Source: an uncultured Actinomycetes bacterium (GTDB lineage Bacteria; Actinomycetota; Acidimicrobiia; Acidimicrobiales; RAAP-2). Taken from it: DNA of 64,000 bases. This document shows positions 21,869 to 29,810 of this stretch, piece after piece; positions within the stretch are counted from its first letter, which is position 1, and each line of letters opens with the position of its first letter. Under the pieces are notes generated by a model that saw nothing but the letters and a program-made list of their open reading frames with translations, was not told the origin of the DNA and ran no database searches. The stretch spans positions 186,001 through 250,000 of the forward strand of contig CAIKAC010000012.1 in the NCBI GenBank assembly GCA_903825305.1, given 5' to 3'. The position numbers were made by a program, and so were the translations under genes.

Positions 21869-22333
21869 ATGCCCTTGATTGCTGCTTCCCATTCCGTGGT
21901 GTTCGACGTTGTATTGATGGCCCATATCGGGATTGGCCTCGCTAGTTTGGTGCTCTTTATCGTCAGCTATAGCGCAGCGCGACAACTCCCCATGGCGAGC
22001 AAAACGGCCCAGCAGTACTTTGGTCCGGGAGCGCAGTGGCCACTACGGATCATCCACCTCTTGCCGCTCACGGGCATTGTGCTGGTAATCACGAGTCGTC
22101 ACGCCATCGCCTTTTCCGAACCCTTTGTGGGTATTGGGTTGGCCCTGTGGTTGGCGATGAGCGCGGTGCTCGAAGCGATGGTGATGCCTTCCATCACCAA
22201 GACAAGTGCGGCTCTGCTCAAAGGCACAACGCCAAATTTTGGATTACTTCGAAGAATTAAAGTCGGCCTCGACGTCGCGGCGGTGCTCTTGGTGGTTGCT
22301 GCGGTCATCATGGTTGCTCAACCGGGCTCATGA
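21869..22333 (+). CDS. Four-helix membrane protein of unknown function
   Basis: 154 residues with four hydrophobic segments (about 12-35, 62-80, 88-108, 128-150). The GPGAQWPLRIIHLLPLTG segment with RxxH in a membrane context recalls DUF2269-like proteins, but I cannot confirm the family. Its stop overlaps the start of the following ABC ATPase by four bases (ATGA), so the two are co-translated; it lacks the look of a typical permease subunit. Confidence 0.55.
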   Translation: MPLIAASHSVVFDVVLMAHIGIGLASLVLFIVSYSAARQLPMASKTAQQYFGPGAQWPLRIIHLLPLTGIVLVITSRHAIAFSEPFVGIGLALWLAMSAVLEAMVMPSITKTSAALLKGTTPNFGLLRRIKVGLDVAAVLLVVAAVIMVAQPGS

Positions 22334-23121
22334 GTAACGGTGTCCTGCTCCGAGTTCGAGATGTAGTTGTTGAGCGTGAGGGCCGGACTATTTGTTGCGT
22401 TGAGTCTCTTGATGTAGCGCCCGGCCAGCATTGGGCGGTCATAGGGGCCAATGGTTCGGGTAAGTCGACCCTGCTGAGTGTCTTGGCGGCCCGATTGTGG
22501 CCCAGTTCGGGAACCGTGGACTTACTCGGCGAGCGCGTGGGTCGCACGGATCTGAGAGCACTTCGTGGACGCCTGGGCCTCTTGAGCTCTTCGTTGACTC
22601 GACAACTTCGAGAGCAACTCGAGACCCACGATGTGGTGGTTACGGGTCGCGACGGAGCACTCGAACCTTGGTGGACGACCTACTCGGAGGAGGACCACCG
22701 CCGCGCTGATGCCATCTTGGCGCACCTTGGATTGCATGGCTCTGAACGTCGCGATCTCGCCAGCTTGTCTGAAGGCGAGCGGACCACGGTCATGCTCGCC
22801 CGAGTTCTCATGGCTGAACCCGAAGTCTTGTTGCTTGACGAGCCCGCATCGGGGTTAGATCTTGGGGCCAGAGAGCGGCTCTTGGGTTTGCTCGACACCC
22901 TCGCGCAGGAAGGTGAGACACCACGGGTAATGGTAAGTCATCACTTAGAAGAACTTCCAGCGTCAACCAGCCACGCCATTGTCTTTAAATCGGGGTCCGT
23001 TATTGCTCAAGGTGCAGCCGAAGATGTCATTACCTCTGGGGTCATCTCTGAAGCCTTTGACGTCGATGTCACGGTTGAACGCTTGAGTCATGGTCGATAT
23101 GTGGTTCACGCAAAATCCTGA
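22330..23121 (+). CDS. ABC transporter ATP-binding protein
   Basis: 263 residues, one complete ABC ATPase domain: Walker A GANGSGKST (38-46), signature LASLSEGERTTVML instead of the usual LSGGQ, Walker B EVLLLDEPASGLDLG, and switch histidine in MVSHHLEELP. The LSEGE signature and the HxLEELP ending resemble ModF/iron-type ATPases of the YlmA group. No solute-binding protein or obvious permease is nearby except the four-helix protein overlapping its start, so its partner and substrate are unknown. Confidence 0.8.
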   Translation: MSNGVLLRVRDVVVEREGRTICCVESLDVAPGQHWAVIGANGSGKSTLLSVLAARLWPSSGTVDLLGERVGRTDLRALRGRLGLLSSSLTRQLREQLETHDVVVTGRDGALEPWWTTYSEEDHRRADAILAHLGLHGSERRDLASLSEGERTTVMLARVLMAEPEVLLLDEPASGLDLGARERLLGLLDTLAQEGETPRVMVSHHLEELPASTSHAIVFKSGSVIAQGAAEDVITSGVISEAFDVDVTVERLSHGRYVVHAKS

Positions 23122-23190
23122 GTATCCACCACTTTTCATTCAGAAATAGATAATTTCTACTCCCAGCCGATAGAGGAGGCCGGGGGACGA

Positions 23191-24033
23191 ATGACAGTCA
23201 TCTTGATCCTCGTGGTGTTGTGGGGTGTGGTGCTCGGGATTCCGGCCGCCCGCTGGGTGCAACGCCGCTCAGGACAGGGGTCAATTGACTCGTTTCATCA
23301 CTCGCTCGACACTCTTCAACGGTCAGGGCCGAAACTCGTCGTGCCCGCCTACCGCTTGTCGGGTTCAGTAGGTGAAGAGCAAGAGCAACGAGGAGAGACC
23401 CTCGTGGGTGCGCAACGACCCAAGCTCGTTCTGCTTCGTCCAGTGAACGCGGAAGAAGGGGAAGCGATGTATTACGAAGACGATGCCTGGACTGATGATG
23501 ACTCAGGGGAACGCTACGAGCGAGTAGCACCTGAGCGCGACGGCTATGCCTACGACGACGAGTACTTTGGCGCACAAGTGCCCCAGGGCAGTGCTGGTCG
23601 ACGTCTTGCCGCTGCTAAGCGTCGGAAAATCGTCTTGGGTCTCGCTGGCACGTTTGTTGGCACCTTGATTCTTGGCTTCGCGATTTCCATGCTGTGGGAC
23701 ATCACGGTAGTGGCCCTGATCGCTCTCGTCGCTTACGTGGGCCTCATGGCCCGGTCCGCATTGGCTGAAGGAGACACGCAGCGCGACGCCCGACCTTCAA
23801 TGGCAGATCGCCTTCGTGACCGTATGGTCCGCGATGAGTATGAAGACGAGGCTTACGACGACTATGACGATGAGTACGAAGATGAGTACCAAGCACCTGT
23901 GGCTCGAAGCACTCGTGGGGAGCGTCACATCGCTCACGGCGTTGCATCCTCAGCGAGTTCACATCGAGTTGAGCCCGAATACTTCGACGAGGACGATTGG
24001 TATGAAGAGCCTCGGAGGGCTGTGGGTCGTTAG
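23191..24033 (+). CDS. Acidic membrane protein, SepX/GlpR-like topology
   Basis: 280 residues: one N-terminal membrane helix (about 2-20), a conserved-looking DSFHHSLDTLQ segment just behind it, a long acidic and tyrosine-rich cytoplasmic region, a pair of helices at about 150-190, and a strongly acidic Asp/Tyr/Glu tail (EDEAYDDYDDEYEDEY). I do not recognise it with certainty. The order helix-acidic linker-helix pair recalls the actinobacterial divisome protein SepX/GlpR, offered only as a suggestion. The gene ends 30 bases before tRNA-Ala. Composition of the tail is low-complexity and will mislead database searches. Confidence 0.65.
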   Translation: MTVILILVVLWGVVLGIPAARWVQRRSGQGSIDSFHHSLDTLQRSGPKLVVPAYRLSGSVGEEQEQRGETLVGAQRPKLVLLRPVNAEEGEAMYYEDDAWTDDDSGERYERVAPERDGYAYDDEYFGAQVPQGSAGRRLAAAKRRKIVLGLAGTFVGTLILGFAISMLWDITVVALIALVAYVGLMARSALAEGDTQRDARPSMADRLRDRMVRDEYEDEAYDDYDDEYEDEYQAPVARSTRGERHIAHGVASSASSHRVEPEYFDEDDWYEEPRRAVGR

Positions 24034-24063
24034 GCAACTCGGGGCTACACTAGAGACCCCGTT

Positions 24064-24139
24064 GGGGGTGTAGCTCAGTTGGCAGAGCGCTACGTTCGCA
24101 ATGTAGAGGCCGTGGGTTCAACTCCCATCACCTCCACCA
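24064..24139 (+). tRNA. tRNA-Ala (anticodon CGC)
   Basis: A complete cloverleaf can be drawn: acceptor GGGGGTG with CACCTCC, including the G3-U70 wobble pair that is the alanine identity element; D arm GCTC/GAGC; anticodon stem CTACG/TGTAG with loop TTCGCAA, giving anticodon CGC for codon GCG; T arm GTGGG-TTCAACT-CCCAT; discriminator A. The CCA end is encoded (24137-24139). Confidence 0.97.
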
Positions 24140-24146
24140 ACTGGAG

Positions 24147-24174
24147 AAGCCGGCGCTGATGCGCCGGCTTTCTT
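24147..24174 (+). terminator. Rho-independent terminator after tRNA-Ala
   Basis: Perfect 9-bp GC-rich hairpin AGCCGGCGC (24148-24156) / GCGCCGGCT (24161-24169) with loop TGAT, followed by TTTCTTC. It lies eight bases beyond the tRNA CCA end. Confidence 0.85.
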
Positions 24175-24226
24175 CGCTTCTCGGGCAGTGAACCACGAGG
24201 GCAATGTTCTCTGCCATGATCGAAGC

Positions 24227-25588
24227 ATGACAACTTTTGATGTACTCAACCCCGCCACCGCGGCAACCATTACGTCCGTCAAGCATTCGACGGTTGCCGA
24301 GACCGATGCCGCGATTGACGCTGCAGCTAAGGCCTTTGAAACCTGGCGTCACGTCGCCCCGGCGGATCGAGCTCGCCTGCTCCGTCGTTTTGCCGACCTC
24401 GTGGATCAGCACCTTGAAGAACTTGCCCAGATTGAAGTTGCGAACGCGGGCCACACCATCGGCAACGCCCGCTGGGAAGCCGGCAACGTACGTGACGTAC
24501 TTGAGTACTACGCGGCCGCCCCCGAGCGAAACTTGGGCAAGCAAATCCCTGTCGCGGGTGGTCTCGACATCACCTTCAATGAACCACTCGGTGTCGTTGG
24601 CATCATTGTGCCGTGGAACTTCCCCATGCCCATTGCGGGGTGGGGCTTCGCTCCCGCGCTGGCGGCTGGCAACACGGTGGTGCTCAAGCCTGCAGAGATC
24701 ACGCCGCTCTCGGCGATTCGCTTGGGAGAGCTCGCACTCGAAGCGGGAATTCCTGCCGGGGTATTTACGGTCATTACGGGATCGGGCTCTGAAGTTGGAT
24801 GGCGCTTTGTGACCAATGAAAAGGTTGCCAAGGTTTGTTTCACTGGTTCTACCCGAGTGGGCAAAATGATCATGGCGGGGGCAGCCGAACAGGTCAAGCG
24901 CATCACCTTGGAACTCGGCGGCAAGAGCGCCAACATTGTCTTCGCGGACTCCGACCTCGAGCTCGCGGCCGCACGCGCGCCCTATGGTGTGTTCGACAAT
25001 GCCGGTCAAGACTGCTGTGCGAGAAGCCGCATTCTTGTGGAACGAAGTGCCTACGACCGTTTCTTGGAAATGCTCGAGCCGGCAGTCAAAGGCGTCAAGG
25101 TGGGGGATCCCAATCTCGAAGAGACCGAGATGGGACCGCTCGTTTCAGCCCAACAACTCAGCGTGGTGAGCTCCTTTGTGCCCGAAGGTGCTCCGGTGGC
25201 GTTTCAGGGAACCGCTCCGAGTGGTCCTGGTTTCTGGTTTCCTCCCACGGTCTTGACCCCTGCGAGTGCATCTGATCGCGCAGTGGTGGAAGAGATCTTC
25301 GGGCCAGTCGTCGTGGTGCTTCCCTTTGACGATGAAGCTGATGCCATTCGAATTGCCAATGACACGGCCTATGGCTTGTCGGGATCGATCTGGACCAACA
25401 ACGTAGGCAAAGCCATCCGCGTTGCGCGTGGGGTCGAGGCGGGCAACTTGAGCGTGAACTCACACTCATCGGTTCGCTACAACACGCCCTTCGGCGGATT
25501 CAAGCAGTCGGGCATTGGCCGTGAGCTTGGTCCCGATGCCTTGCTCAGCTTCAGCGACGTGAAGAACGTCTTCATCGCGACGGAGTAA
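24227..25588 (+). CDS. NAD(P)-dependent aldehyde dehydrogenase
   Basis: 453 residues from the ATG at 24227; a GTG at 24188 is in frame but overlaps the region just after the terminator. Family motifs: VPWNFPMPI, the cofactor loop FTGSTRVGK, the general-base glutamate in LELGGKSANIVF, the catalytic cysteine in NAGQDCCARSR and the end PFGGFKQSGIGRE. Closest in feel to betaine-aldehyde or gamma-aminobutyraldehyde dehydrogenases, but substrate cannot be read by eye. It is followed by the 760-base region with the structured RNA. Confidence 0.9.
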   Translation: MTTFDVLNPATAATITSVKHSTVAETDAAIDAAAKAFETWRHVAPADRARLLRRFADLVDQHLEELAQIEVANAGHTIGNARWEAGNVRDVLEYYAAAPERNLGKQIPVAGGLDITFNEPLGVVGIIVPWNFPMPIAGWGFAPALAAGNTVVLKPAEITPLSAIRLGELALEAGIPAGVFTVITGSGSEVGWRFVTNEKVAKVCFTGSTRVGKMIMAGAAEQVKRITLELGGKSANIVFADSDLELAAARAPYGVFDNAGQDCCARSRILVERSAYDRFLEMLEPAVKGVKVGDPNLEETEMGPLVSAQQLSVVSSFVPEGAPVAFQGTAPSGPGFWFPPTVLTPASASDRAVVEEIFGPVVVVLPFDDEADAIRIANDTAYGLSGSIWTNNVGKAIRVARGVEAGNLSVNSHSSVRYNTPFGGFKQSGIGRELGPDALLSFSDVKNVFIATE

Positions 25589-25711
25589 GCCTGCGTTCTC
25601 GGCTGTGGGTAACTACCCTCAGTCCTGTGGGAAGTGCTGTGGGCAGTGTGGTGTTCGCAGTGGAATACCACTAGAAGGCCGTGGAATTCATGAGGATTTC
25701 GTGAATTTGCG

Positions 25712-25740
25712 TTGACCATGTCATTGCTATGGCGCAGAAT
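25712..25740 (+). promoter_or_regulatory. Predicted sigma70-type promoter of the structured RNA
   Basis: -35 box TTGACC (25712-25717), exactly 17 bases of spacer, and -10 box CAGAAT (25735-25740). A start at about 25746-25748 would place the first repeat module some 15 bases into the transcript. Confidence 0.6.
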
Positions 25741-25760
25741 GCATGCCAGCAAGTAGTGCG

Positions 25761-25845
25761 ATCCACCGATCGATTACTCGTGAGGGCAACCTACCGGGTA
25801 ATGACTGGCGCAGGGGGCGAGTGGCAACACACGTTGGAGTGTCAG
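25761..25845 (+). repeat. RNA module repeat unit 1
   Basis: Begins ATCCACCG. Hairpin A: ATTACTC (25773-25779) with GGGTAAT (25796-25802), inner AGG/CCT, loop GCAA. Hairpin B: CTGGCGC (25805-25811) with GTGTCAG (25839-25845), inner GCGAGTG/CACACGT around GCAA (25824-25827). Most diverged of the three copies in primary sequence but the same fold. Confidence 0.65.
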
Positions 25846-25908
25846 GGGAGAGCTGCTCGTCAAGGGCGGCTACCTGAACGGCGAGGACTGCGAGCGATGA
25901 GGTGATGT

Positions 25909-26007
25909 AATCCACCGAACACGTGGTGCAGAAGATTCTGGGCAACCAGGGGAGGCCGCAGCAGGTGATCTGTGTTGGGGGCGTGTGGCAACACACGCTG
26001 GAGCACA
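25909..26007 (+). repeat. RNA module repeat unit 2
   Basis: Begins AATCCACCGAACACGTGG, nearly identical to unit 3 for the first 60 bases. Hairpin A: CTGG-GCAA-CCAG (25938-25949) inside TGCAG/CCGCA, which has one A-C mismatch. Hairpin B: GCGTGTG-GCAA-CACACGC (25981-25998) inside TGTGT/GCACA (25971-25975, 26003-26007). Confidence 0.75.
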
Positions 26008-26072
26008 AATGGGACTACAGGTTGGAAGGACCTGTGGGCTTAGAAGGTAAAGATCATCTCGGGCGGAGGAGG

Positions 26073-26173
26073 AATCCACCGAACACGTGGTGCAGAGGAT
26101 TCTGGGCAACCAGGGGAGGCTGCAGCAGGTGACCTTGCTAGGGGGTGCTTGGCAACAGGCGCTGGAGGCGAGG
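26073..26173 (+). repeat. RNA module repeat unit 3
   Basis: Starts 164 bases after unit 2 (unit 1 to 2 is 149). Hairpin A: CTGG-GCAA-CCAG (26102-26113) inside TGCAG/CTGCA (26091-26095, 26120-26124). Hairpin B: GTGCTTG-GCAA-CAGGCGC (26145-26162) inside CCTTGC/GCGAGG (26133-26138, 26168-26173); the changes relative to unit 2 preserve pairing. Confidence 0.75.
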
Positions 26174-26289
26174 AGTGGCGCTGGCGCGAAAGGGCCAGCG
26201 ACACAGAGGAAACATGCTCTCGCCAAACCCGTTGAGAGAGCGGAGGCAAGCTGCCCGACACAGCGAGCCAGGGCCCATCTCAGAACGGA

Positions 26290-26351
26290 CGGCCCCGAGA
26301 GGCAGGAGGCAATCGCTTCTGGTCACTCGGGGCCGACCCGTACCGGGTTTA
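26290..26351. terminator. Terminal hairpins of the structured RNA, also serving the convergent gene
   Basis: CGGCCCCGAG (26290-26299) pairs perfectly with CTCGGGGCCG (26326-26335), extended inward by CAGGAG/CTTCTG. A second small hairpin ACCCG-TAC-CGGGT (26336-26348) is followed by TTTA. The stop codon of the minus-strand gene lies in the last bases, so the structure may end transcription from both sides. Confidence 0.55.
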
Positions 26352-27221
26352 GGGCAGGGTCGCGAAACAGCTTGCTGGGCGCAGCCCCGAGCGAATCAAC
26401 TTGTTGATTTCCTCTTGGACGATCACAAGGTCGCCAGGGTGGGTGACGCCAACGCAGCGTGATTCAGTCGCGAGAACGCGAACGTCACGCAGTGCCTCGT
26501 CGGTGAGCTTGAATTTGCCTTCGATCATGTCCTCAACCGCTACCGGCAACAGCACTTCAGACTCTTCGCTCGCTGATGTCGCGAGGGACATGGCTTGGTT
26601 GAGGACCCCCCACATAGCCGGGGCAAAGCCCCAAAGGTTCATGGAAACGAGCCCATCTGCTTCGAGGAAACGTGGCTCGAGGCCATCATCACTTATGAAC
26701 TCCTCACCGCGATGGGTCACGTTTCTACGCTCGGTGATGGAGACCAGGTGCTCACCGTCGACCACGCATACCCCACGCGTAACGGGGTCATTTCCCACCA
26801 GCGCCCCCGAGAGGTGGAAGCCAATGAGGGCATTACTGGCATGAGTCCCAAGATGGTCGGCCAAGAGACGCATCGCTTCATAGCCATAGAGGTCATCAGC
26901 ATTCGATACGGCAAAGGGTGCCGTTGGCTCCACGAAGTCTTGGGCGCACAAAACGGCATGAACGGTACCGAGGGCTTGATCTTGGGTGGCAAAACTGACG
27001 TGAAGATTGCTCGGCCAGGTCGCGGCAACGTGCGCTCGAATTTCAGGTCCCGTCTCATTGTTGATGACGAGCACGAGATGATCAAAGCCGGCCGCAATCG
27101 CATCGGACGCGATGAGATCGATGACTGCTTCGTTGTTGGGGCCAATGGGTGCTAGCGGCTTCACCGCGCCAAAGCGACGGGCACGGCCGGCGGCCAGGAT
27201 GACCAGGGCAGGTCCACTCAC
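26349..27221 (-). CDS. Nucleotidyltransferase (sugar-phosphate NTP-transferase-like)
   Basis: 290 residues. The N-terminal LVILAAGRARRFGAVKPLAPIG is a recognisable NTP-transferase signature (LAAGxGxRxxxxKPL), followed by a divalent-metal aspartate pair in NADDLYG and a later FHLSGALVGND segment. It probably joins a nucleotide to a sugar phosphate or similar acceptor; the acceptor is unknown. I start it at the GTG at 27221, which overlaps the FabH stop (GTGA) and has an AGGTGG site six bases before it; the frame opens further upstream to 27251. Confidence 0.78.
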   Translation of the reverse strand: MSGPALVILAAGRARRFGAVKPLAPIGPNNEAVIDLIASDAIAAGFDHLVLVINNETGPEIRAHVAATWPSNLHVSFATQDQALGTVHAVLCAQDFVEPTAPFAVSNADDLYGYEAMRLLADHLGTHASNALIGFHLSGALVGNDPVTRGVCVVDGEHLVSITERRNVTHRGEEFISDDGLEPRFLEADGLVSMNLWGFAPAMWGVLNQAMSLATSASEESEVLLPVAVEDMIEGKFKLTDEALRDVRVLATESRCVGVTHPGDLVIVQEEINKLIRSGLRPASCFATLP

Positions 27222-28144
27222 GGATTCCACCTCAAGATGGCGCTGGCCCATGTCATGCCGGCGCCAAAGCCCGTCAGTAGCACCAAATCTCCCGCTTGGA
27301 GGCGGCCCTCAGTAATCGCGTCAACCAAGGCGAGGGGAATGGAAGCTGCAGAGGTATTGCCATATTTGTCCACCGTCACCATGGCCTTTGCTTCATCGAT
27401 GCCCAGCCGCTGACAGGCTGCTTGGATGATGCGAAGGTTGGCCTGGTGAGGCACCATGAGCGCAAGGTCATCGACGCCGATGCCGGCCTTGACCATGGCT
27501 TCACTTGCAGACTCAACAATGACTTGGACAGCCTTTCGGAACACTTCTTTCCCCACCATTTGGAGGTAGCCACCATGCTCCGCATAGAGCAGGTGCTTGA
27601 GATCTCCATCGGAGCCAAGGACTGAACTCAACAGATCGCCAGGACCATCCGTGGCTTCGAGCACCACGGCACCAGCCCCATCACCGAATAACACGGCGGT
27701 GGAACGATCGGAAAAGTCGGTAATGGTAGAGAGTTGCTCGGCGCCAATCAGTACGATGCGCTTCATGCCCGTGGCCAAGAGACCGTTGGCCACCACCATG
27801 CCGTAGGCGAAGCCCGAGCACGCCGCATTGAGGTCGAGGGCCCCGCCCGTGACCCCGAGAGCCGCCTGAATGACGACTGCAGTCGAGGGAACTATTTGAT
27901 CTGATGTGGTCGTGGCAAGTAGCACCATGTCAATATCTGAACCAGTGAGACCAGCAACCTCAAGGGCGCGTTGCGCGGCTTGCGTGCCGAGACTGGCAAC
28001 TGATCCGCCGATGTAGCGCTGGCGGATGCCGGTGCGTTCGGTAATCCAATCGTCTGACGTGTCAAGCGTCTGGGCGAGATCGTCATTCGTAACGAGCTTT
28101 TCGCCGAGGGCTTTTCCCCATCCGATGACGCGCATCCCGGTCAC
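27218..28144 (-). CDS. fabH: 3-oxoacyl-ACP synthase III (KAS III)
   Basis: 308 residues of the FabH family, which condenses an acyl-CoA starter with malonyl-ACP. The catalytic triad is visible: Cys109 in LNAACSGFAYG, His in VPHQANLRII and Asn in KYGNTSAASIP. The N-terminal TSDDWITERTGIRQRYI is a strong FabH signature. It overlaps the nucleotidyltransferase by four bases. It is not next to other fab genes, so it might serve a dedicated acyl chain rather than the housekeeping pathway; that is conjecture. Confidence 0.9.
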   Translation of the reverse strand: MTGMRVIGWGKALGEKLVTNDDLAQTLDTSDDWITERTGIRQRYIGGSVASLGTQAAQRALEVAGLTGSDIDMVLLATTTSDQIVPSTAVVIQAALGVTGGALDLNAACSGFAYGMVVANGLLATGMKRIVLIGAEQLSTITDFSDRSTAVLFGDGAGAVVLEATDGPGDLLSSVLGSDGDLKHLLYAEHGGYLQMVGKEVFRKAVQVIVESASEAMVKAGIGVDDLALMVPHQANLRIIQAACQRLGIDEAKAMVTVDKYGNTSAASIPLALVDAITEGRLQAGDLVLLTGFGAGMTWASAILRWNP

Positions 28145-28228
28145 TGGGGAGTCTCGGCGGTTGCGGTGGGGGTGAATTGCATCCTGATCAGCATACGAGG
28201 GTGGGCGCCCTCGGCGAGGATTCCCCGG

Positions 28229-28633
28229 TTATGGCTTGGAAATTACCGCCACGGTGCACCGAGCATCGCAAATCCCGCGCCCTTGGTCATCGCTGACGCC
28301 AATGTGCCAAACGTGAACGGCACGGCCTTTGCGGATGGGTGTGGCGGTAGCGGTGATGGTGCCCTCTGAAATACCGCGCAAGTGGCTGGCGTTGATTTCG
28401 ATGCCCACGGCACTCTGGTGCTCCCCGATGCTGAGCGCCGAGCCCATCGAGGCTGCTGATTCGGCCAAGAGTGCTGAGACCCCTCCATGGAGCAGGCCAA
28501 ATGGTTGATGGGTAATCTCGGTAACGTCCATTTCAAGGACCACGAGTTCGGGATCTGCGTGGGCAACCCTGATCCCGAGATGGCGGTGAACGCCGCGTTG
28601 CTCGATACCTTCAAAGATCGACTCAGTAGCCAT
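28229..28633 (-). CDS. Hotdog-fold thioesterase (PaaI/YdiI-like)
   Basis: 134 residues with a single hotdog domain. The catalytic and substrate segment QPFGLLHGGVSALLAES is the HGG motif with the usual acidic residue on the following helix, and the ending GRAVHVWHIGVSDDQGR is typical of the PaaI/MenI group, which hydrolyse acyl- or aroyl-CoA. It probably shares a transcription unit with fabH upstream on the same strand direction. The substrate is not evident. Confidence 0.85.
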   Translation of the reverse strand: MATESIFEGIEQRGVHRHLGIRVAHADPELVVLEMDVTEITHQPFGLLHGGVSALLAESAASMGSALSIGEHQSAVGIEINASHLRGISEGTITATATPIRKGRAVHVWHIGVSDDQGRGICDARCTVAVISKP

Positions 28634-28676
28634 GGCAACAGCCTAGAGGGCCCGGTTCATCGGTAGGCTCGGGATT

Positions 28677-29696
28677 ATGGCCGATTACGTCATTGATCTA
28701 CGCTCCGATACCGTCACGCAACCGACCGAAGAGATGCGCCAAGCGGCCTTTGAGGCGCCGGTAGGAGACGATGGCTTCGGCGACGATCCAACGGTGGATT
28801 TGCTCGAACGGACCTTTGCCGCTCGAGTTGGCAAAGAAGCGGCCGTATTTGTTCCCTCTGGTGTCATGGCCAATCAAATCGCCCTCCGAATATTGACTCG
28901 CCCTGGAGAGAGCGTCGTGACGGGTGAGCGTAACCACGTCGTGGGCTATGAACTGGGCGCGGCCGGCCGAAATTCCCAGGTGCAATTCCACACGCTGCCC
29001 GATGACCAGGGGTACCTCGATCTTGATGCCATTGCGGAAGCAATGGAAGGCGAGGCTCATCACCTGCCCGCTGTCGGGGCGATCTTTATTGAAAACACTC
29101 ACATGGCATCAGGGGGGCGTGTATGGCCCATTGAGCAACTCACCGCACTGAAATCGGTAGCCAAAACCAAACCCATCCACCTCGATGGAGCACGATTGTT
29201 CAACGCAGAAGTTGCAACCGGCATTTCGGCAGCTGAGCTCAGCCGCAGCGCGACGACGGTCATGGCGTGTTTATCGAAGGGTTTGAGTGCACCCATCGGG
29301 TCGCTCCTCGCTGGCCCTCAGTCGCTTATGGAAGCTGCTCGCATTGAGCGCAAGCGACTCGGCGGAGCCATGCGCCAAGTGGGTATGGTTGCGGCTCCGG
29401 GTCTCGTGGCCCTGCACACGATGGTGGATCGACTCAAAAATGATCACCGCAGGGCCGGAGTTATCCGCGAGGCGGTGGCTGCACGGTTTCCTGAGTGCGC
29501 GGCTTCTCTGGAAGGTCAAGTTACCAACATCATTGCGTTTCACCATCCCGAGGCGAGTGGCATCGTGGCTCAACTTGAAAGCAAAGGAATCTTGGCGGGG
29601 ACGGTGGCGCCTCGCGTGGTGCGACTCGTGACGCATCGTCACATTGACGACGAGGCGCTCGTGCGAACGCAAGAAGCAATTCACGACCTGCGTTGA
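28677..29696 (+). CDS. ltaE: Low-specificity threonine aldolase
   Basis: 339 residues of the PLP fold-type I threonine aldolase family, which splits threonine or allo-threonine into glycine and acetaldehyde. It starts with the family hallmark [11 protein letters not shown], then [24 protein letters not shown] with the PLP-binding aspartate, and the Schiff-base Lys201 in [13 protein letters not shown]. The length is normal. It is divergent from the thioesterase gene with 43 bases between. Confidence 0.92.
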   Translation: MADYVIDLRSDTVTQPTEEMRQAAFEAPVGDDGFGDDPTVDLLERTFAARVGKEAAVFVPSGVMANQIALRILTRPGESVVTGERNHVVGYELGAAGRNSQVQFHTLPDDQGYLDLDAIAEAMEGEAHHLPAVGAIFIENTHMASGGRVWPIEQLTALKSVAKTKPIHLDGARLFNAEVATGISAAELSRSATTVMACLSKGLSAPIGSLLAGPQSLMEAARIERKRLGGAMRQVGMVAAPGLVALHTMVDRLKNDHRRAGVIREAVAARFPECAASLEGQVTNIIAFHHPEASGIVAQLESKGILAGTVAPRVVRLVTHRHIDDEALVRTQEAIHDLR

Positions 29697-29810
29697 GCGC
29701 GAAGGGATTTTTCCTTGCGTTTACGCTGGCGTCACACGCCCCGTGAGGTAGTCAGTTCATGCGAGAATGGAACCTGATCTTGACGGCTGAGATGAGGTAA
29801 GGAGGTGCCT

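Larger units (their letters stand above)
25748..26351 (+). ncRNA. Candidate large structured RNA with three tandem modules
   Basis: A ~600-nt gene-free stretch bounded by a good promoter and a strong terminal hairpin. It holds three imperfect modules (25761, 25909, 26073), each with two hairpins capped by GCAA tetraloops: hairpin A and hairpin B. In hairpin B a 7-bp stem under GCAA, an internal loop (AGGGG or TGGGG opposite TGGA) and an outer stem are kept, while the stem sequences change together: outer CTGGCGC/GTGTCAG, TGTGT/GCACA and CCTTGC/GCGAGG. Between modules are further hairpins, e.g. ACAGGT/ACCTGT (26017-26035). A 3' domain has CGCTGGC/GCCAGCG (26179-26200), GCTCTC/GAGAGC (26216-26241) and a long terminal hairpin. 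Small ORFs here have no protein-like character. It does not match RNase P, tmRNA, 6S or SRP RNA consensus that I know. Function unknown; orientation inferred from promoter and terminator. Confidence 0.65.

Noticed and set aside
25620-26350. CRISPR array or transposon remnant
   Set aside because: Repeats are long (~100 nt), imperfect, only three in number, pair internally as RNA, and there are no cas or transposase genes.
25748-26351. RNase P RNA, tmRNA, SRP RNA or 6S RNA
   Set aside because: The universally conserved stretches of those RNAs (for example the GAGGAAAGTCC and ACAGAA elements of RNase P) are missing on both strands.
25727-26462. Several open frames of 60-118 codons on both strands
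   Set aside because: They overlap each other over repeated hairpins, are rich in Pro, Arg, Cys and Ser as expected for GC-rich noncoding DNA, lack ribosome-binding sites and have no recognisable domain.
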